64,000 nt of DNA from Bacteroidota bacterium (GCA_016711505.1 JADJSV010000008.1:1-64000); one strand, 5' to 3'; counted from the first letter of the stretch, positions 11,111 to 20,368 are shown. Notes: generated by a model from the letters alone, not told the origin. Numbers and translations: made by a program.

Positions 11111-11147
11111 AAAAAAAACGATGCTGACCACAAGAGCCGGCATCGTT
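11110..11147 (-). terminator. Rho-independent terminator of rpmH
   Basis: On the minus strand AACGATGC (11147-11140) pairs with GCATCGTT (11124-11117) and is followed by a run of T (11118-11111). It lies 22 bp after the rpmH stop. Confidence 0.7.
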
Positions 11148-11169
11148 CAACAAAAATAGGTATAGAGAA

Positions 11170-11325
11170 TTATTTATTGTTCTTTTCGCTGGAAACAGTA
11201 AGTTTCTTACGTCCTCTTCTGCGACGTGCAGATAAGATTCTACGTCCGTTAGCTGTGGCCATACGGGCACGGAAACCATGTTTATTTTTTCTTCTTCGGG
11301 TCGAAGGTTGGAATGTCCTTTTCAT
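11170..11325 (-). CDS. rpmH: 50S ribosomal protein L34
   Basis: A 51-residue, very basic protein. It starts MKRTFQPSTRRRKNKHGFRA and continues RMATANGRRILSARRRRGRK, the complete L34 signature with the family-normal length. L34 is a late-assembling component of the large ribosomal subunit. The frame is intact, although the gene sits in a stretch where neighbours have frame breaks. It is flanked upstream by a good Bacteroidota promoter and downstream by a hairpin terminator, so it appears to be a single-gene unit; the usual partner rnpA is not adjacent. Confidence 0.97.
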   Translation of the reverse strand: MKRTFQPSTRRRKNKHGFRARMATANGRRILSARRRRGRKKLTVSSEKNNK

Positions 11326-11357
11326 ATTATTCAGTATTTACTCTAAAAACAGGACGG

Positions 11358-11388
11358 CAAAGGTAAGATTTATTTTATATGCACCAAA
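11358..11388 (-). promoter_or_regulatory. Promoter of rpmH (Bacteroidota sigma-ABfr type)
   Basis: On the minus strand TTTG (11388-11385) is followed after 19 bp by TACCTTTG (11365-11358). Both elements match the -33/-7 consensus TTTG...TAnnTTTG at the standard spacing, 33 bp upstream of the rpmH ATG. This is the best promoter match in the window. Confidence 0.7.
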
Positions 11389-11549
11389 CAATTGAATTAT
11401 TTTTCATCCAAAATAACAATAAAAATTTTCAACACTTAGAACATTAAAATTTAACACAAGAACACAGATAAGAAGACGTTTCACTTCAGTGCTCTTGTGC
11501 TAAAAACTTAGTGACCTTAGTGTTTTATTTTTTATTATAAAATTGAAAA

Positions 11550-12165
11550 TCAGTAAGTTATATAAACAATCTTCTTCGTTTCAAAAAACTCATCCTTAAA
11601 CCAATTGCTAATTTCGAACTCATCCGCCGAACGCCCGGAATCCTTGATCTCCTGCGCTAAATCCCCGCCTTTCAACAAGATCCAGCCATTCTGAAGGTCA
11701 TTATTACCGCCTTTTTTGATTAGTTTGGAAGTCCAATGTACAATATCTTTTATCGGCGCCACTGCCCTGCTGACAACAAAATCGACTTTCATATTAAGAT
11801 CTTCTGCCCTGTTCTTTTCTGCAGAAACATTGGTCAGTCCGATACCTTTAACAACTTCGTTAACGACCGTGATCTTTTTGCCAATTGAATCGACCAGATA
11901 AAACCTGACTTCAGGAAAAAGTATTGCTAAAGGGAATCCCCGGAAAGCCACCGCCGGTTCCAACATCCAGAACAGAAGTACCGGGTTTTAATGAAATCAG
12001 TTTTGCAATTGCCAGAGAATGCAGAATATGATGAGTATAAAACGCATCCATATCCTTCCTCGAAATAACATTAACCTTTCATTCCAGTTACTGATAAATA
12101 CTTTCAATGCTGTTCAAACTGGTTAGATTGATTTGGGGTTAGCTTGGGAAATTGTTCGAAATTAC
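11550..12165 (-). CDS. rsmG: 16S rRNA (guanine-527-N7)-methyltransferase RsmG, frame-broken
   Basis: RsmG (GidB) methylates N7 of G527 in 16S rRNA using S-adenosylmethionine. The C-terminal 138 codons are open from 11966 and contain PLAILFPEVRFYLVDSIGKK and the SRAVAPI motif typical of RsmG. The SAM-binding loop (family GTGGGFPG) is garbled into PAVAFRGFP by a frame change near 11955. Upstream, other frames give FEQFPKLTPNQSNQFEQ and NWNER, matching the N-terminus, with no canonical start codon in frame near 12165. The implied length of about 205 residues is normal. The breaks resemble the other indels of this region; start and break points are approximate. Confidence 0.82.
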
Positions 12166-12353
12166 CTTAAGCAAAAATAATTTTTGTTTTCAATGCTGAA
12201 AACCTTAATGAATCAAAAGTGATTTTTTTAGGTACTGAAGTCAAGTGAAAAGCAAAAATCGTAATCCAATTCAATTGAAAATTAGGGATCAAATTTTCCC
12301 TTTCTGGTTTTTCTATGATAGCGCGATGATTTTTACTCATATTTTTAGTAGTC

Positions 12354-12383
12354 CGAGACTCGTTATTCGAAATAAGAGTCTCG
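12354..12383 (-). terminator. Hairpin downstream of the sigma factor gene
   Basis: CGAGACTC (12354-12361) pairs with GAGTCTCG (12376-12383), and the inner bases GTTATT/AATAA also largely pair. It lies 10 bp past the sigma factor stop. No long U-run follows, so it is only a possible terminator. Confidence 0.4.
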
Positions 12384-12393
12384 AACGACAAGT

Positions 12394-12999
12394 TCAAATC
12401 TGCTCCTCCTGATTCTTCAGGATCTGATACAAAAACTCCCGTGCTCTGAAAAGCTGGGCCTTTACGGTACCCAGAGGAAGTTTTAATTCGTCAGCGATCT
12501 CTTCGTAAGAACGTTCCTGGAAATATCTTAATTCAACTAATCGTTTGTAACGTGGTTTCAACTTTTCAACTACATCGCGCATCAGGATTGCTTTCTGCTT
12601 CTTGATCATCTTCTCTTCCGGATCAAGCATAGGAGATTTTATTTCAAATTGCATTTCCTGTCCGCTGTCATTCTCCATATTCTTATCGATAGAGAAAGTG
12701 AATTTTCTTTTACGACGAATGAAATCGATACAGTTATTGGTAGCGATCTTGAACAGCCATGTGCTGAATGCAAAATCAGGTGTATACTGATGAAGATTTT
12801 TGAAAGCCTTTCCAAATGCTTCGATAGTAAGATCGTCGGCATCATCACGGTTGTTTACCATCTTCAACAGCATGAAGTAAATCGAATCTTTATAGCGCTG
12901 CATTAATTCCGCATAAGCTTTTTGATCGCCTTTAACGGCCATCTGGACTAGTTTATAGTCGATCTGTGCTTTCTCGGAGAGATTTGGGTTTACTTCCAT
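12394..12999 (-). CDS. RNA polymerase sigma factor, sigma-70 family (ECF type)
   Basis: A 201-residue ECF sigma factor. Region 2 is at about residues 25-95 (MQRYKDSIYFMLLKMV, NRDDADDLTIEAFGKAFKNL, FSTWLFKIATNNCIDFIRRK) and region 4 at about 140-195 (YEEIADELKLPLGTVKAQLF, a helix-turn-helix for -35 recognition). The two are joined by an acidic linker (NMENDSGQEMQFEIKSP). It would direct RNA polymerase to a separate regulon; no anti-sigma gene is adjacent. Its start overlaps the last 10 bp of the upstream GT2 gene, so the two are translationally linked. Frame intact. Confidence 0.9.
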   Translation of the reverse strand: MEVNPNLSEKAQIDYKLVQMAVKGDQKAYAELMQRYKDSIYFMLLKMVNNRDDADDLTIEAFGKAFKNLHQYTPDFAFSTWLFKIATNNCIDFIRRKRKFTFSIDKNMENDSGQEMQFEIKSPMLDPEEKMIKKQKAILMRDVVEKLKPRYKRLVELRYFQERSYEEIADELKLPLGTVKAQLFRAREFLYQILKNQEEQI

Positions 13000-14114
13000 G
13001 TTTTTTGTTTTGTGAAGACGTTAGCAATATAAAAGAGAGGCTGCAATACAATATGAACGATCTCTAGAAGTGGAAACGACCAGAGAAGATCATTTTCTTT
13101 TAGACGCTTAGAGCATGAGTATACAATTGGTAATCGTAAGAGTAACATTCCTGCGTACAAAGATAAAAGTAATTTCCACTCGAAACGCAGTATTAACAAG
13201 GCAATCAGCAACATATAGAAGAGTAAAGAACTGCAAGAATTCATGAATAAAAAGAACTTATGAGAGCCTTTATAATGCCCTGCTGTACTCATGTGCCGTT
13301 TTTTTTGTGAAAACCAATCACCAAAAGTTTTTTTCGCTTCTGAAAAAGTGAAAGATTCAGGGTCTAATTCCACAGAAGTATTCTGAGAAGTTGCATTTTC
13401 ATTGATGAAAAGATCATCATCTCCCGATAAAATGTGGTTATGTTTTGCAAATCCTTTTGTTCTGAAGAAGAGATCTTTCTTATAAGCCAGATTCCTTCCT
13501 ACACCCATTTATGGATTTTTACCAAGTGCAGCAGAGAGATACTGCATGGCAATGTAAAATGTATCGTAGCGAATCAGCTTATTTAAAAATCCGGATTCCT
13601 TCTGATAAGGTCCGTATCCTAAAATGATCTCTGTATTTCTTGCAAAGTGACGTTGCATGAGCGACAACCAATTCTTACTTGCAGGTATACAATCTGCATC
13701 TGTGAATAACAAGTATTCATTCTTCGCAGCCTTGATTCCTAATGTAAGCGCAAACTTTTTACCATGTCTGTACTTTTCCTGTTCTTTAAGTGTAACGATT
13801 TTCAGACCGGAGTATTGCGATGTCAACGACTCCAGATATTCATCGGTTTCATCCCATGAACAATCATTCACAACGATCACTTCAAAATCAGGATAAGCTT
13901 GTTCTAAAACAGCAGGTAAATATTTTCTCAACCGTATTACTTCGTTCTTTGCACATATAATTACTGATACTGGATGCGGTCCACCCGTTACCTGATCATA
14001 CTTATAAAAAGCTAGTCGACGGAAAAATATCCAGTAGTAAACAAGCTGAATAACAGCCGTTACCACTAATAAAATAAAAAGTACGCCCGTAAGGTCGTTA
14101 GTAAGGTGTGTCAT
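12990..14114 (-). CDS. GT2 family glycosyltransferase with an in-frame TAA stop
   Basis: A 375-codon frame broken only by one in-frame TAA at 13509-13511 (after AALGKNP, before MGVGRNLAY). The protein starts with a membrane helix (VLFILLVVTAVIQLVYYWIF), then a GT2 fold: PVSVIICAKNE, VIVVNDCSWDETDEYL and the metal-binding FTDADCIPAS, with GDDDLFIN after the stop acting as the acid region, and two or three C-terminal membrane helices. This is the layout of membrane-bound processive or dolichol-type glycosyltransferases. The position of the stop would normally be Tyr or similar (TAT/TAC), so one base substitution, real or a sequencing error, restores the gene. It overlaps the sigma factor start. 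Confidence 0.85.
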
Positions 14115-14153
14115 GCAGAATTTAAAGAATCCGGTAAAGAATTGCGATTCCTA

Positions 14154-14180
14154 CAAATGTAAAAGTGCCGTTCATATCAA
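14154..14180 (-). promoter_or_regulatory. Candidate promoter of the GT2-sigma factor unit
   Basis: On the minus strand TTG (14180-14178) is followed after 16 bp by TACATTTG (14161-14154), a full match to TAnnTTTG, 39 bp upstream of the GT2 ATG. Spacing is slightly short for the class. Confidence 0.45.
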
Positions 14181-14186
14181 AGTGTT

Positions 14187-14194
14187 TATATTTG
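14187..14194 (+). promoter_or_regulatory. Candidate -7 element of the tgt promoter
   Basis: TATATTTG matches TAnnTTTG, 32 bp upstream of the tgt ATG and back to back with the GT2 promoter on the other strand. No clear -33 TTG. Confidence 0.45.
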
Positions 14195-14226
14195 GCGAGA
14201 TATTAACGTAAGATTGTTAATCAGAA

Positions 14227-15357
14227 ATGAAATTTAAACTCTTGAAATCGGACGAGCAAACCAAAGCCCGCGCCGGTGAAATTACAACTGATCACGGAAA
14301 AATTCATACTCCGATCTTCATGCCTGTCGGAACCGGAGGTACGGTGAAAGCTGTGCATCAGCATGAACTCAAGGAAGATATAAAAGCACAGATCATCTTA
14401 GGTAACACTTATCACCTGTTTCTCCGACCGGGTTTGGATGTATTGCAAAAGGCCGGTGGATTGCATAAGTTCATCAATTGGGACCGTCCGATTCTGACTG
14501 ATAGTGGCGGGTATCAGGTCTATTCTCTGGCCGACCGCCGGAAGATCAAGGAAGAAGGGGTGTCGTTTTCCAGTCATATCGATGGTTCAAAGCTTTTCTT
14601 TTCACCTGAATATGCCATGGACATACAAAGAGTGATTGGAGCAGATATCATCATGGCTTTTGATGAATGTACTCCATATCCGTGCGATCATCGATATGCA
14701 AAGAAAAGTATGGAGATGACACATCGTTGGTTGAAGAGATGTTGCGATCATGTAGATAAAACAGAGCCTTTGTATGGCCATAAGCAAACATTGTTTCCCA
14801 TCGTTCAGGGAAGTGTTTACAAAGACCTTCGGTTGCAGTCAGCTGAATTCATTGCAGCGCAGGGGCGAGATGGAAATGCCATCGGTGGACTTTCTGTTGG
14901 TGAGCCTGCAGAGATGATGTACGAAATGACAGAATCAGTCTGCGCGATATTACCTGAAGACAAACCGCGTTACCTGATGGGTGTTGGAACTCCAATTAAC
15001 ATCCTTGAAAGCATTGCACTTGGAATTGATATGTTTGATTGTGTTATGCCAACAAGAAATGCACGTAATGGTACGTTATTCACGCAGAATGGAATCATGA
15101 ATATGCGAAATGAAAAATGGAAAGACGACAATTCACCATTAGATGAATCCGGAACTTCATATGTTGATTCTTATTATTCAAAAGCATATGTTCGCCATTT
15201 AGTAATCAGTAAAGAAATTCTTGCAGCACAAATATGCACACTTCACAATCTTGCTTTCTATCTTTGGCTTGTTACGGAAGCAAGAACAAAGATACTGGAA
15301 GGAACGTTTCTTTCATGGAAGAATGAGATGGTTTCGAAGCTTGGCAGGAAAATGTAG
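14227..15357 (+). CDS. tgt: tRNA-guanine transglycosylase
   Basis: Tgt replaces guanine 34 of GUN-anticodon tRNAs with the queuine precursor preQ1. The 376-residue protein is complete and carries GNTYHLFLRPG, LTDSGGYQVYSLADRRKI (substrate Asp), GGLSVGEP, YLMGVGTP and the nucleophile region FDCVMPTRNARNGTLFT. The C-terminal zinc site differs: where many bacterial Tgts have a C-x-C-x2-C cluster before the conserved His, this one has ESGTSYVDSYYSKAYVRHL with no Cys, while the later LHNLAFY His is kept. The rest is typical, so activity is likely. Start is the ATG at 14227. Frame intact; this is the first clearly unbroken long gene from the left. Confidence 0.95.
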   Translation: MKFKLLKSDEQTKARAGEITTDHGKIHTPIFMPVGTGGTVKAVHQHELKEDIKAQIILGNTYHLFLRPGLDVLQKAGGLHKFINWDRPILTDSGGYQVYSLADRRKIKEEGVSFSSHIDGSKLFFSPEYAMDIQRVIGADIIMAFDECTPYPCDHRYAKKSMEMTHRWLKRCCDHVDKTEPLYGHKQTLFPIVQGSVYKDLRLQSAEFIAAQGRDGNAIGGLSVGEPAEMMYEMTESVCAILPEDKPRYLMGVGTPINILESIALGIDMFDCVMPTRNARNGTLFTQNGIMNMRNEKWKDDNSPLDESGTSYVDSYYSKAYVRHLVISKEILAAQICTLHNLAFYLWLVTEARTKILEGTFLSWKNEMVSKLGRKM

Positions 15358-15507
15358 TATTCAATGAAAAGTGAAAAATTTCGGAATGCGGAATGCGGAT
15401 TTCGGATTGGTTGGAATGCTTAGACTAAGTACCAGATTATCTACAACGACATTCGATTCACGATTACGATTCACGAAAAACGAAAATAAAAGTAACCACT
15501 TACCAAT

Positions 15508-16584
15508 TTGAAAATACTAGACAAATACATAATAAAAAAATTCCTCGGAACGTTTTTCTTTTCGCTGGCATTGATCATTGTGATTGCGGTGATCTTTGAC
15601 ATATCGGAGAAGCTGGATGATTTTATTGAACGCAAGGCACCTTTTCATGCAATTGTGTTCGACTACTATTTTAATTTCATTCCATATTTCGCAAATTTGT
15701 TTGCGCCTTTGTTTGTCTTTATATCCGTTATCTTTTTTACGGCAAAAATGGCCGCCAATACAGAGATCGTTGCAATCCTCAACAGCGGAATAAGTTTCCG
15801 GAGATTACTCTTCCCCTACTTCATTGCTGCCACTTTTCTAGCTTCCTTGTCATTTTATTTCAACGGCTGGGTAATTCCACATTCAAATAAAATAAAACTT
15901 GAATTTGAAAATCAGTATATAAAAAATCCCGTAGAGTTCAAGGACAGAAATCTGCACCGGCAGATCAGTCCGGGTGTATTCATGTACCTGGAAGGTTATA
16001 ACAATGCAGAAAATGTCGGTTATCGTTTTTCTCTCGAACGAATTGAAAACGGAAAACGAAACTGGTTTCTGAATTCAGACCGGATCGTTTGGGACAGCAC
16101 AACATCAAAGTGGAGAATTGAGAATTACTATATCCGGACGATCGATGGTTTCCGTGAATCTTTGCGAAGCGGAAAAAGAATGGATACAGTACTTTCGATC
16201 AAGCCAACGGATTTCAAACGCAGGTTGAATATTATCGATGCAATGGATACTCCAACGTTAAACCGGTTTATCAAAGAAGAAAATGATCAAGGTTCTCAAA
16301 ATGTAAGCACCTATATGATTGAAAAGTACAGACGGATCGCCGTTCCTTTTTCGACTTTTATCCTTATGCTGATCGGTGTTTCGCTTTCAAGTAAAAAAGT
16401 CAGAGGTGGAATTGGTGTTCAGTTGGGCTTCGGAATTTTTCTGAGCTTTACCTACATTCTCTTTCAACAATTCAGTAATACATTTGCGATTAATGGATCC
16501 ATTCCGCCATTGATCGCTGTCTGGATTCCGAATTTTATTTATGCGATTATTGCAGTTTATCTAATGAAGATCGCGCCTAAATAA
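15508..16584 (+). CDS. LptF/LptG family permease (YjgP/YjgQ)
   Basis: A 358-residue inner-membrane protein of the family that forms the membrane part of the lipopolysaccharide transport ABC complex LptB2FG. It starts MKILDKYIIKKFLGTFFFSL, the standard N-terminus with the coupling helix before the first membrane segment. Three N-terminal helices (to about residue 110), a periplasmic domain (about 120-265) and three C-terminal helices (about 270-355, with FILMLIGVSLSSKKVRGGIG) are visible. Start codon is TTG at 15508. It follows tgt by 150 bp on the same strand. LptF and LptG cannot be told apart by eye. Confidence 0.9.
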   Translation: MKILDKYIIKKFLGTFFFSLALIIVIAVIFDISEKLDDFIERKAPFHAIVFDYYFNFIPYFANLFAPLFVFISVIFFTAKMAANTEIVAILNSGISFRRLLFPYFIAATFLASLSFYFNGWVIPHSNKIKLEFENQYIKNPVEFKDRNLHRQISPGVFMYLEGYNNAENVGYRFSLERIENGKRNWFLNSDRIVWDSTTSKWRIENYYIRTIDGFRESLRSGKRMDTVLSIKPTDFKRRLNIIDAMDTPTLNRFIKEENDQGSQNVSTYMIEKYRRIAVPFSTFILMLIGVSLSSKKVRGGIGVQLGFGIFLSFTYILFQQFSNTFAINGSIPPLIAVWIPNFIYAIIAVYLMKIAPK

Positions 16585-16623
16585 TTCTGATTGAGTCAGC
16601 GGGAAAAATTAAACAATTTTTAT

Positions 16624-16853
16624 TTCCCGCAGAGTGCGAAGAACACGCAGAAAAGCCGCAGAGATCTCTTCGAGATTAAATAATCTTTGATTAATTAACT
16701 TATACAATCACTATTTAATAATAAATTATAAATTAATATTTTTGTTTAATTCCGCAGGAATTTCTGCGGTTTTTCTGCGTATTCTGCGCAACTCTGCGGG
16801 AAATATTATGCTGTATTTACTTCCCGCAGAGTACCGCAGATTTTCGCAGAAAT
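16624..16853. repeat. Cluster of three dispersed-repeat copies
   Basis: Three variants of the TCTGCGG...GGGAAA repeat: inverted at 16624-16662 (TTTCCCGCAGAGTGCGAAGA on the + strand), direct at 16762-16803, and inverted at 16820-16853. The last two face each other with a 16-bp gap and would form a hairpin after lptF and at the very 3' end of the convergent T9SS gene. The rest of this 268-bp gap is AT-rich with no gene. Confidence 0.8.
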
Positions 16854-18454
16854 TATTCTACAATGACCTTAACTACTTTCTTAGCAATCGGTGTCGAGAT
16901 CTTACACAGATAAACTCCACTCTTCACTCCTTCGACAGAAAATGAAATATGTTTAACACCTTTCTGAATTGTCTCACTCAAAATTGACTTTACCAATTTA
17001 CCTTTGAGAGAATACAATGCAACTTCACAATTCGTAGTATTAGGTACAGAGAAATCAATATTCAGAATTTTAGAAACAGGATTCGGATAAACAATAAGAT
17101 TATTGATATTATTGTTTACTTCAATTTCGCGAACATCAGAATTAGTTTTATCAACTAAAACTTCATAGACAGTTGCACTTGGACGACTCATTCCAAAGGG
17201 ATCCAGATTCGCAATATTCGGAGCATCACTTTGGATTCCACCTATAATATATCCTACTCTTTGGTTACCGCTGATTGAATTGAGATCAAGGATCCCACCT
17301 TCCAGATATCTTACACTACTATCAGGAATAAAAAATGAATTTGTTCCCAGATATCCCGGCATAGATTCCGCCATTTGATATTCTGTTAATCCACCGACAT
17401 TATCGCGGGTAACTTTACTTATAGACTGAATGAAAGGCACAAGTGTATCCTGAATAAGCACATTTGTTGCAGTGTCTAATGTATACAAACTCATTCCTCC
17501 AAAAAACAGTGTATGCATATAATTATTGATGGAATCATATACCGGCAATGTCGCAGTTGTGTACTGATTCAGATTTTCATTGAAAGAAGATTGATGCTGA
17601 ACATTCGTTGAAGTGATATCGATGGGTGTCAGAAAAGGCTGGTTTGCATTTTTCTGAAACACTCCGCCAAATGCTGTCATTCCAAATTCACCGGAAGGAT
17701 AAATTTGCGGCACCAGATTGTAATCGCGACGGTGGAAAATATTTGTGTCCTGAATAGCAGTATAATTTGAGATAGACAAATTCACTCCATCGTCATTGAT
17801 ATTAAACTTACGGATCTCATGCGTATATCTCTGAACGAACGGACTGATCTGCGGAGTTTCAGCATAAGCACCATGGAAATAGTGTCCAAAGACAAGATAG
17901 TATGTTGAATCAATTTTCTCAAGTTCACCGCCCGACACAGCAAGATTAGTATCCAGCAATTGACGGAAACATGTATTTATCGAACTTCCTCCTGAAACAT
18001 TTGAGATCAGACAATCAAGGTCAATGGAGATCAATGAAGGGAAAGTGGTATATACACCGCTTGAATCTGATTTTCCATAACCACCGATCATATAAAGATG
18101 ATTGTCCTTCTGATAGGATTGCATATTGGAAGAACCAAGTGCTTCGTATATGATAAATGGAAGTTGTGCAACAGATGCAGCCTGATACGTATCAGTCACA
18201 GGGTCTACAACAAAAACAGAATCATTTCTGCCAAATGTAGGGAATGCCTGATTTGCCTGCATGATATGCAAACCATCAATTCTTCCACCAAGAAAGATCC
18301 ACTTACCATTATGAACAGCAAATGCTCCGCTGTGAATTTTCGGAGCACTTGTTATTGTTGATGGTTGTATGTGAATATCGAATGTCTGCTGTGCGAAATT
18401 TGTTTGTAATGAAAGCAAACAAACTACGTATGACAGCACTAATTTAAATTTCAT
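16853..18454 (-). CDS. Secreted kelch-like protein with T9SS sorting domain
   Basis: A 533-residue exported protein. A signal peptide (LVLSYVVCLLSLQTNFAQ) is followed by repeated blocks that look like kelch-type beta-propeller blades (SGAFAVHNGKWIFLGGRIDG, DNHLYMIGGYGKSDSSG, MHTLFFGGMSLY). The last 80 residues are a type A T9SS sorting domain (IVYPNPVSKILNIDF, GKLVKSIL, SGVYLCKISTPIAKKVVKVI). It should be moved across the outer membrane and released or attached to the surface. It lies 18 bp downstream of the sugar dehydrogenase-like gene and is probably cotranscribed. Ligand unknown. Confidence 0.8.
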   Translation of the reverse strand: MKFKLVLSYVVCLLSLQTNFAQQTFDIHIQPSTITSAPKIHSGAFAVHNGKWIFLGGRIDGLHIMQANQAFPTFGRNDSVFVVDPVTDTYQAASVAQLPFIIYEALGSSNMQSYQKDNHLYMIGGYGKSDSSGVYTTFPSLISIDLDCLISNVSGGSSINTCFRQLLDTNLAVSGGELEKIDSTYYLVFGHYFHGAYAETPQISPFVQRYTHEIRKFNINDDGVNLSISNYTAIQDTNIFHRRDYNLVPQIYPSGEFGMTAFGGVFQKNANQPFLTPIDITSTNVQHQSSFNENLNQYTTATLPVYDSINNYMHTLFFGGMSLYTLDTATNVLIQDTLVPFIQSISKVTRDNVGGLTEYQMAESMPGYLGTNSFFIPDSSVRYLEGGILDLNSISGNQRVGYIIGGIQSDAPNIANLDPFGMSRPSATVYEVLVDKTNSDVREIEVNNNINNLIVYPNPVSKILNIDFSVPNTTNCEVALYSLKGKLVKSILSETIQKGVKHISFSVEGVKSGVYLCKISTPIAKKVVKVIVE

Positions 18455-18472
18455 TTGTATCTGAATTTATTT

Positions 18473-20368
18473 TTACTGAACAACAATTTTTTTAACAAGA
18501 ATGTTTTCACCTTCAGTTAATCTTACAAAATAAATTCCTGCAGGTAATTTTGTATCGATATCGATTGTGCTCTCCCCTGCTCCGACAACAAATGTTTCCT
18601 GCGAAACTGATTGTCCGATATTATTTGTGATAAGCATATTCATACTACGATCTTTTGTACTATAAACCTGAATGTTAAAACTTCCATTCGACGGATTTGG
18701 AAATACTGAAATTGTATTCAACCAATTGTTCTCTGAAATTCCAAGACAAAGATCGACACGAACATTTTGTGAACCGGAATAAGTACAACCTGTAGCATCT
18801 GTATAAGTATAAGTTATTGTATGAATACCTTCTCCTGCAATAGCGGGATTGAAGCTCGCAAGATTTATTCCCGGTCCTGAAAAAGTTCCACCAAGAACAT
18901 TTGGTAATAAGAATGCAGTTGAATTATATACACAATAAAGCGTATCCAGACCTGTAAACGAAATATTCAGAGGTGGAACCAGACTAACATAAATTGTATC
19001 TCTGTTTACACAAGCGCCATTGATGACTTCAAGAACATAAGTACCATTTTGAAATCCCTGGATTTGTGTTGTATCAGAAGCATATAAAGCCCCATCCAAA
19101 TACCAGTTTGCAAAATATTCGTCATTCACTATGCCATTCAGAATTACTGAGCCGGCTCCGCAATCGGAAATTGAATCGATTCCATTGGCAATTGCAGCTA
19201 CTGGAGTACAGTCAGCTGAACTAAAACGGTAAATGTTTCCACCTGATGTTCCACAGTACAATTCACCATTTTTATCCACACCGAAAGAGATCACACTGGC
19301 AGCGCCTAAATTTCCAAGGTCTGTATCAGCGAAACCACCGCTTCCATTAGGAACCAGATAATGAATGTTAGACTGGCAATAATCCGTGTAAAAATATTTT
19401 CCGTAAAGTTCATTGTATTTTCCACCGCGATAAATATAACCACCGGTTACCGAACATCCTGCTGCATGAGAGTATGTTCTTACCGGAGACCAGTAATCAG
19501 CTGCCACACCACAAGTAAGTGACGATGGATATGAAGCAAGACCTTCTCTGCAATTCCATCCAAGGTTTAGATAGTCAGTTGTTCCGGCCGGAATGAAATC
19601 GATTTCTTCCTGTGCACCTTGACCGACATCACCTATCCAGAGATCACCGGTCACTTTATCAAAGCTCCATCTCCATGGATTTCTCATTCCGACTGCCCAG
19701 ATTTCAGGACGACCATTGGAAGTATCATGTGCAAATGGATTAGAAGGAGGAATTGAATAAGTAGAATCTGACGGATCAACGATTATACGTAGCATTTTCC
19801 CTAAAAGTGAATCAGTGTTTTGTGCACGATTTCCGGGATCTCCACCGGATCCACCATCACCCGTTCCAATGTATAGATATCCATCCGGACCAAATGCTAA
19901 ATGTCCGCCATTATGATTTGAATAAGGCTGATAAATGCGAAGCAGAATTTCTTCACTGTTTGGGTCAGCAGAATCAGGTGAACTTGCATAAGTTCTGAAT
20001 CGTGAAATTCTTGTTTCACCGTTAGGTTTAGCAGTATAGTTTACATAAAAGTATCCTGTGGTAGCATAATCATCAGGGAATGCAAGACCTAAAAGCCCTT
20101 GTTCTGAACTCAATTGAACTCGTGTCTGAATGTTTAAAAACGGTCGGGAATACATTATTCCGGAAGTATCCAGAAGCTGGATATTTCCTTTTTGTTCAAG
20201 TACAAAGAGACGATCATCGCCACAACTTTTAATATCGACTGGAAGAGCCAATCCTTGAGCAAATTGTGTGAGAGAAATTTGCGCGATACTGACAATTGAA
20301 ATCAGGCATAAAAATGCCAAGAGTAAAATTCCTTTTTCATAATTAGGGAGGTTGGTTAGAGTCTTCAA
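18473..20368 (-). CDS. PQQ-dependent sugar dehydrogenase-like secreted protein with T9SS sorting domain
   Basis: A 631-residue protein. After a signal sequence (ILLLAFLCLISIVSIAQ) comes a six-bladed glucose/sorbosone dehydrogenase propeller of about 370 residues: GLLGLAFPDDYATTGYFYVN, NHNGGHLAFGPDGYLYIGTG, GDGGSGGDPGNRAQN, EIWAVGMRNPWRWSFD and WIGDVGQGAQEEID are the family motifs. A further adhesin-like or PKD-like stretch (residues about 400-540) leads to a type A T9SS tail (ISVFPNPSNGSFNIQVYS, GIYFVRLTEGENILVKKIVV). It would oxidise sugars or alcohols outside the cell if PQQ is available; no pqq genes are in the window. First gene of a unit with the kelch-like gene. Confidence 0.88.
   Translation of the reverse strand: MKTLTNLPNYEKGILLLAFLCLISIVSIAQISLTQFAQGLALPVDIKSCGDDRLFVLEQKGNIQLLDTSGIMYSRPFLNIQTRVQLSSEQGLLGLAFPDDYATTGYFYVNYTAKPNGETRISRFRTYASSPDSADPNSEEILLRIYQPYSNHNGGHLAFGPDGYLYIGTGDGGSGGDPGNRAQNTDSLLGKMLRIIVDPSDSTYSIPPSNPFAHDTSNGRPEIWAVGMRNPWRWSFDKVTGDLWIGDVGQGAQEEIDFIPAGTTDYLNLGWNCREGLASYPSSLTCGVAADYWSPVRTYSHAAGCSVTGGYIYRGGKYNELYGKYFYTDYCQSNIHYLVPNGSGGFADTDLGNLGAASVISFGVDKNGELYCGTSGGNIYRFSSADCTPVAAIANGIDSISDCGAGSVILNGIVNDEYFANWYLDGALYASDTTQIQGFQNGTYVLEVINGACVNRDTIYVSLVPPLNISFTGLDTLYCVYNSTAFLLPNVLGGTFSGPGINLASFNPAIAGEGIHTITYTYTDATGCTYSGSQNVRVDLCLGISENNWLNTISVFPNPSNGSFNIQVYSTKDRSMNMLITNNIGQSVSQETFVVGAGESTIDIDTKLPAGIYFVRLTEGENILVKKIVVQ

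Noticed and set aside
12167..12397. 76-codon frame after the sigma factor gene
   Set aside because: Basic, low-complexity composition, runs through the hairpin at 12354-12383 and over the sigma stop; no family resemblance.
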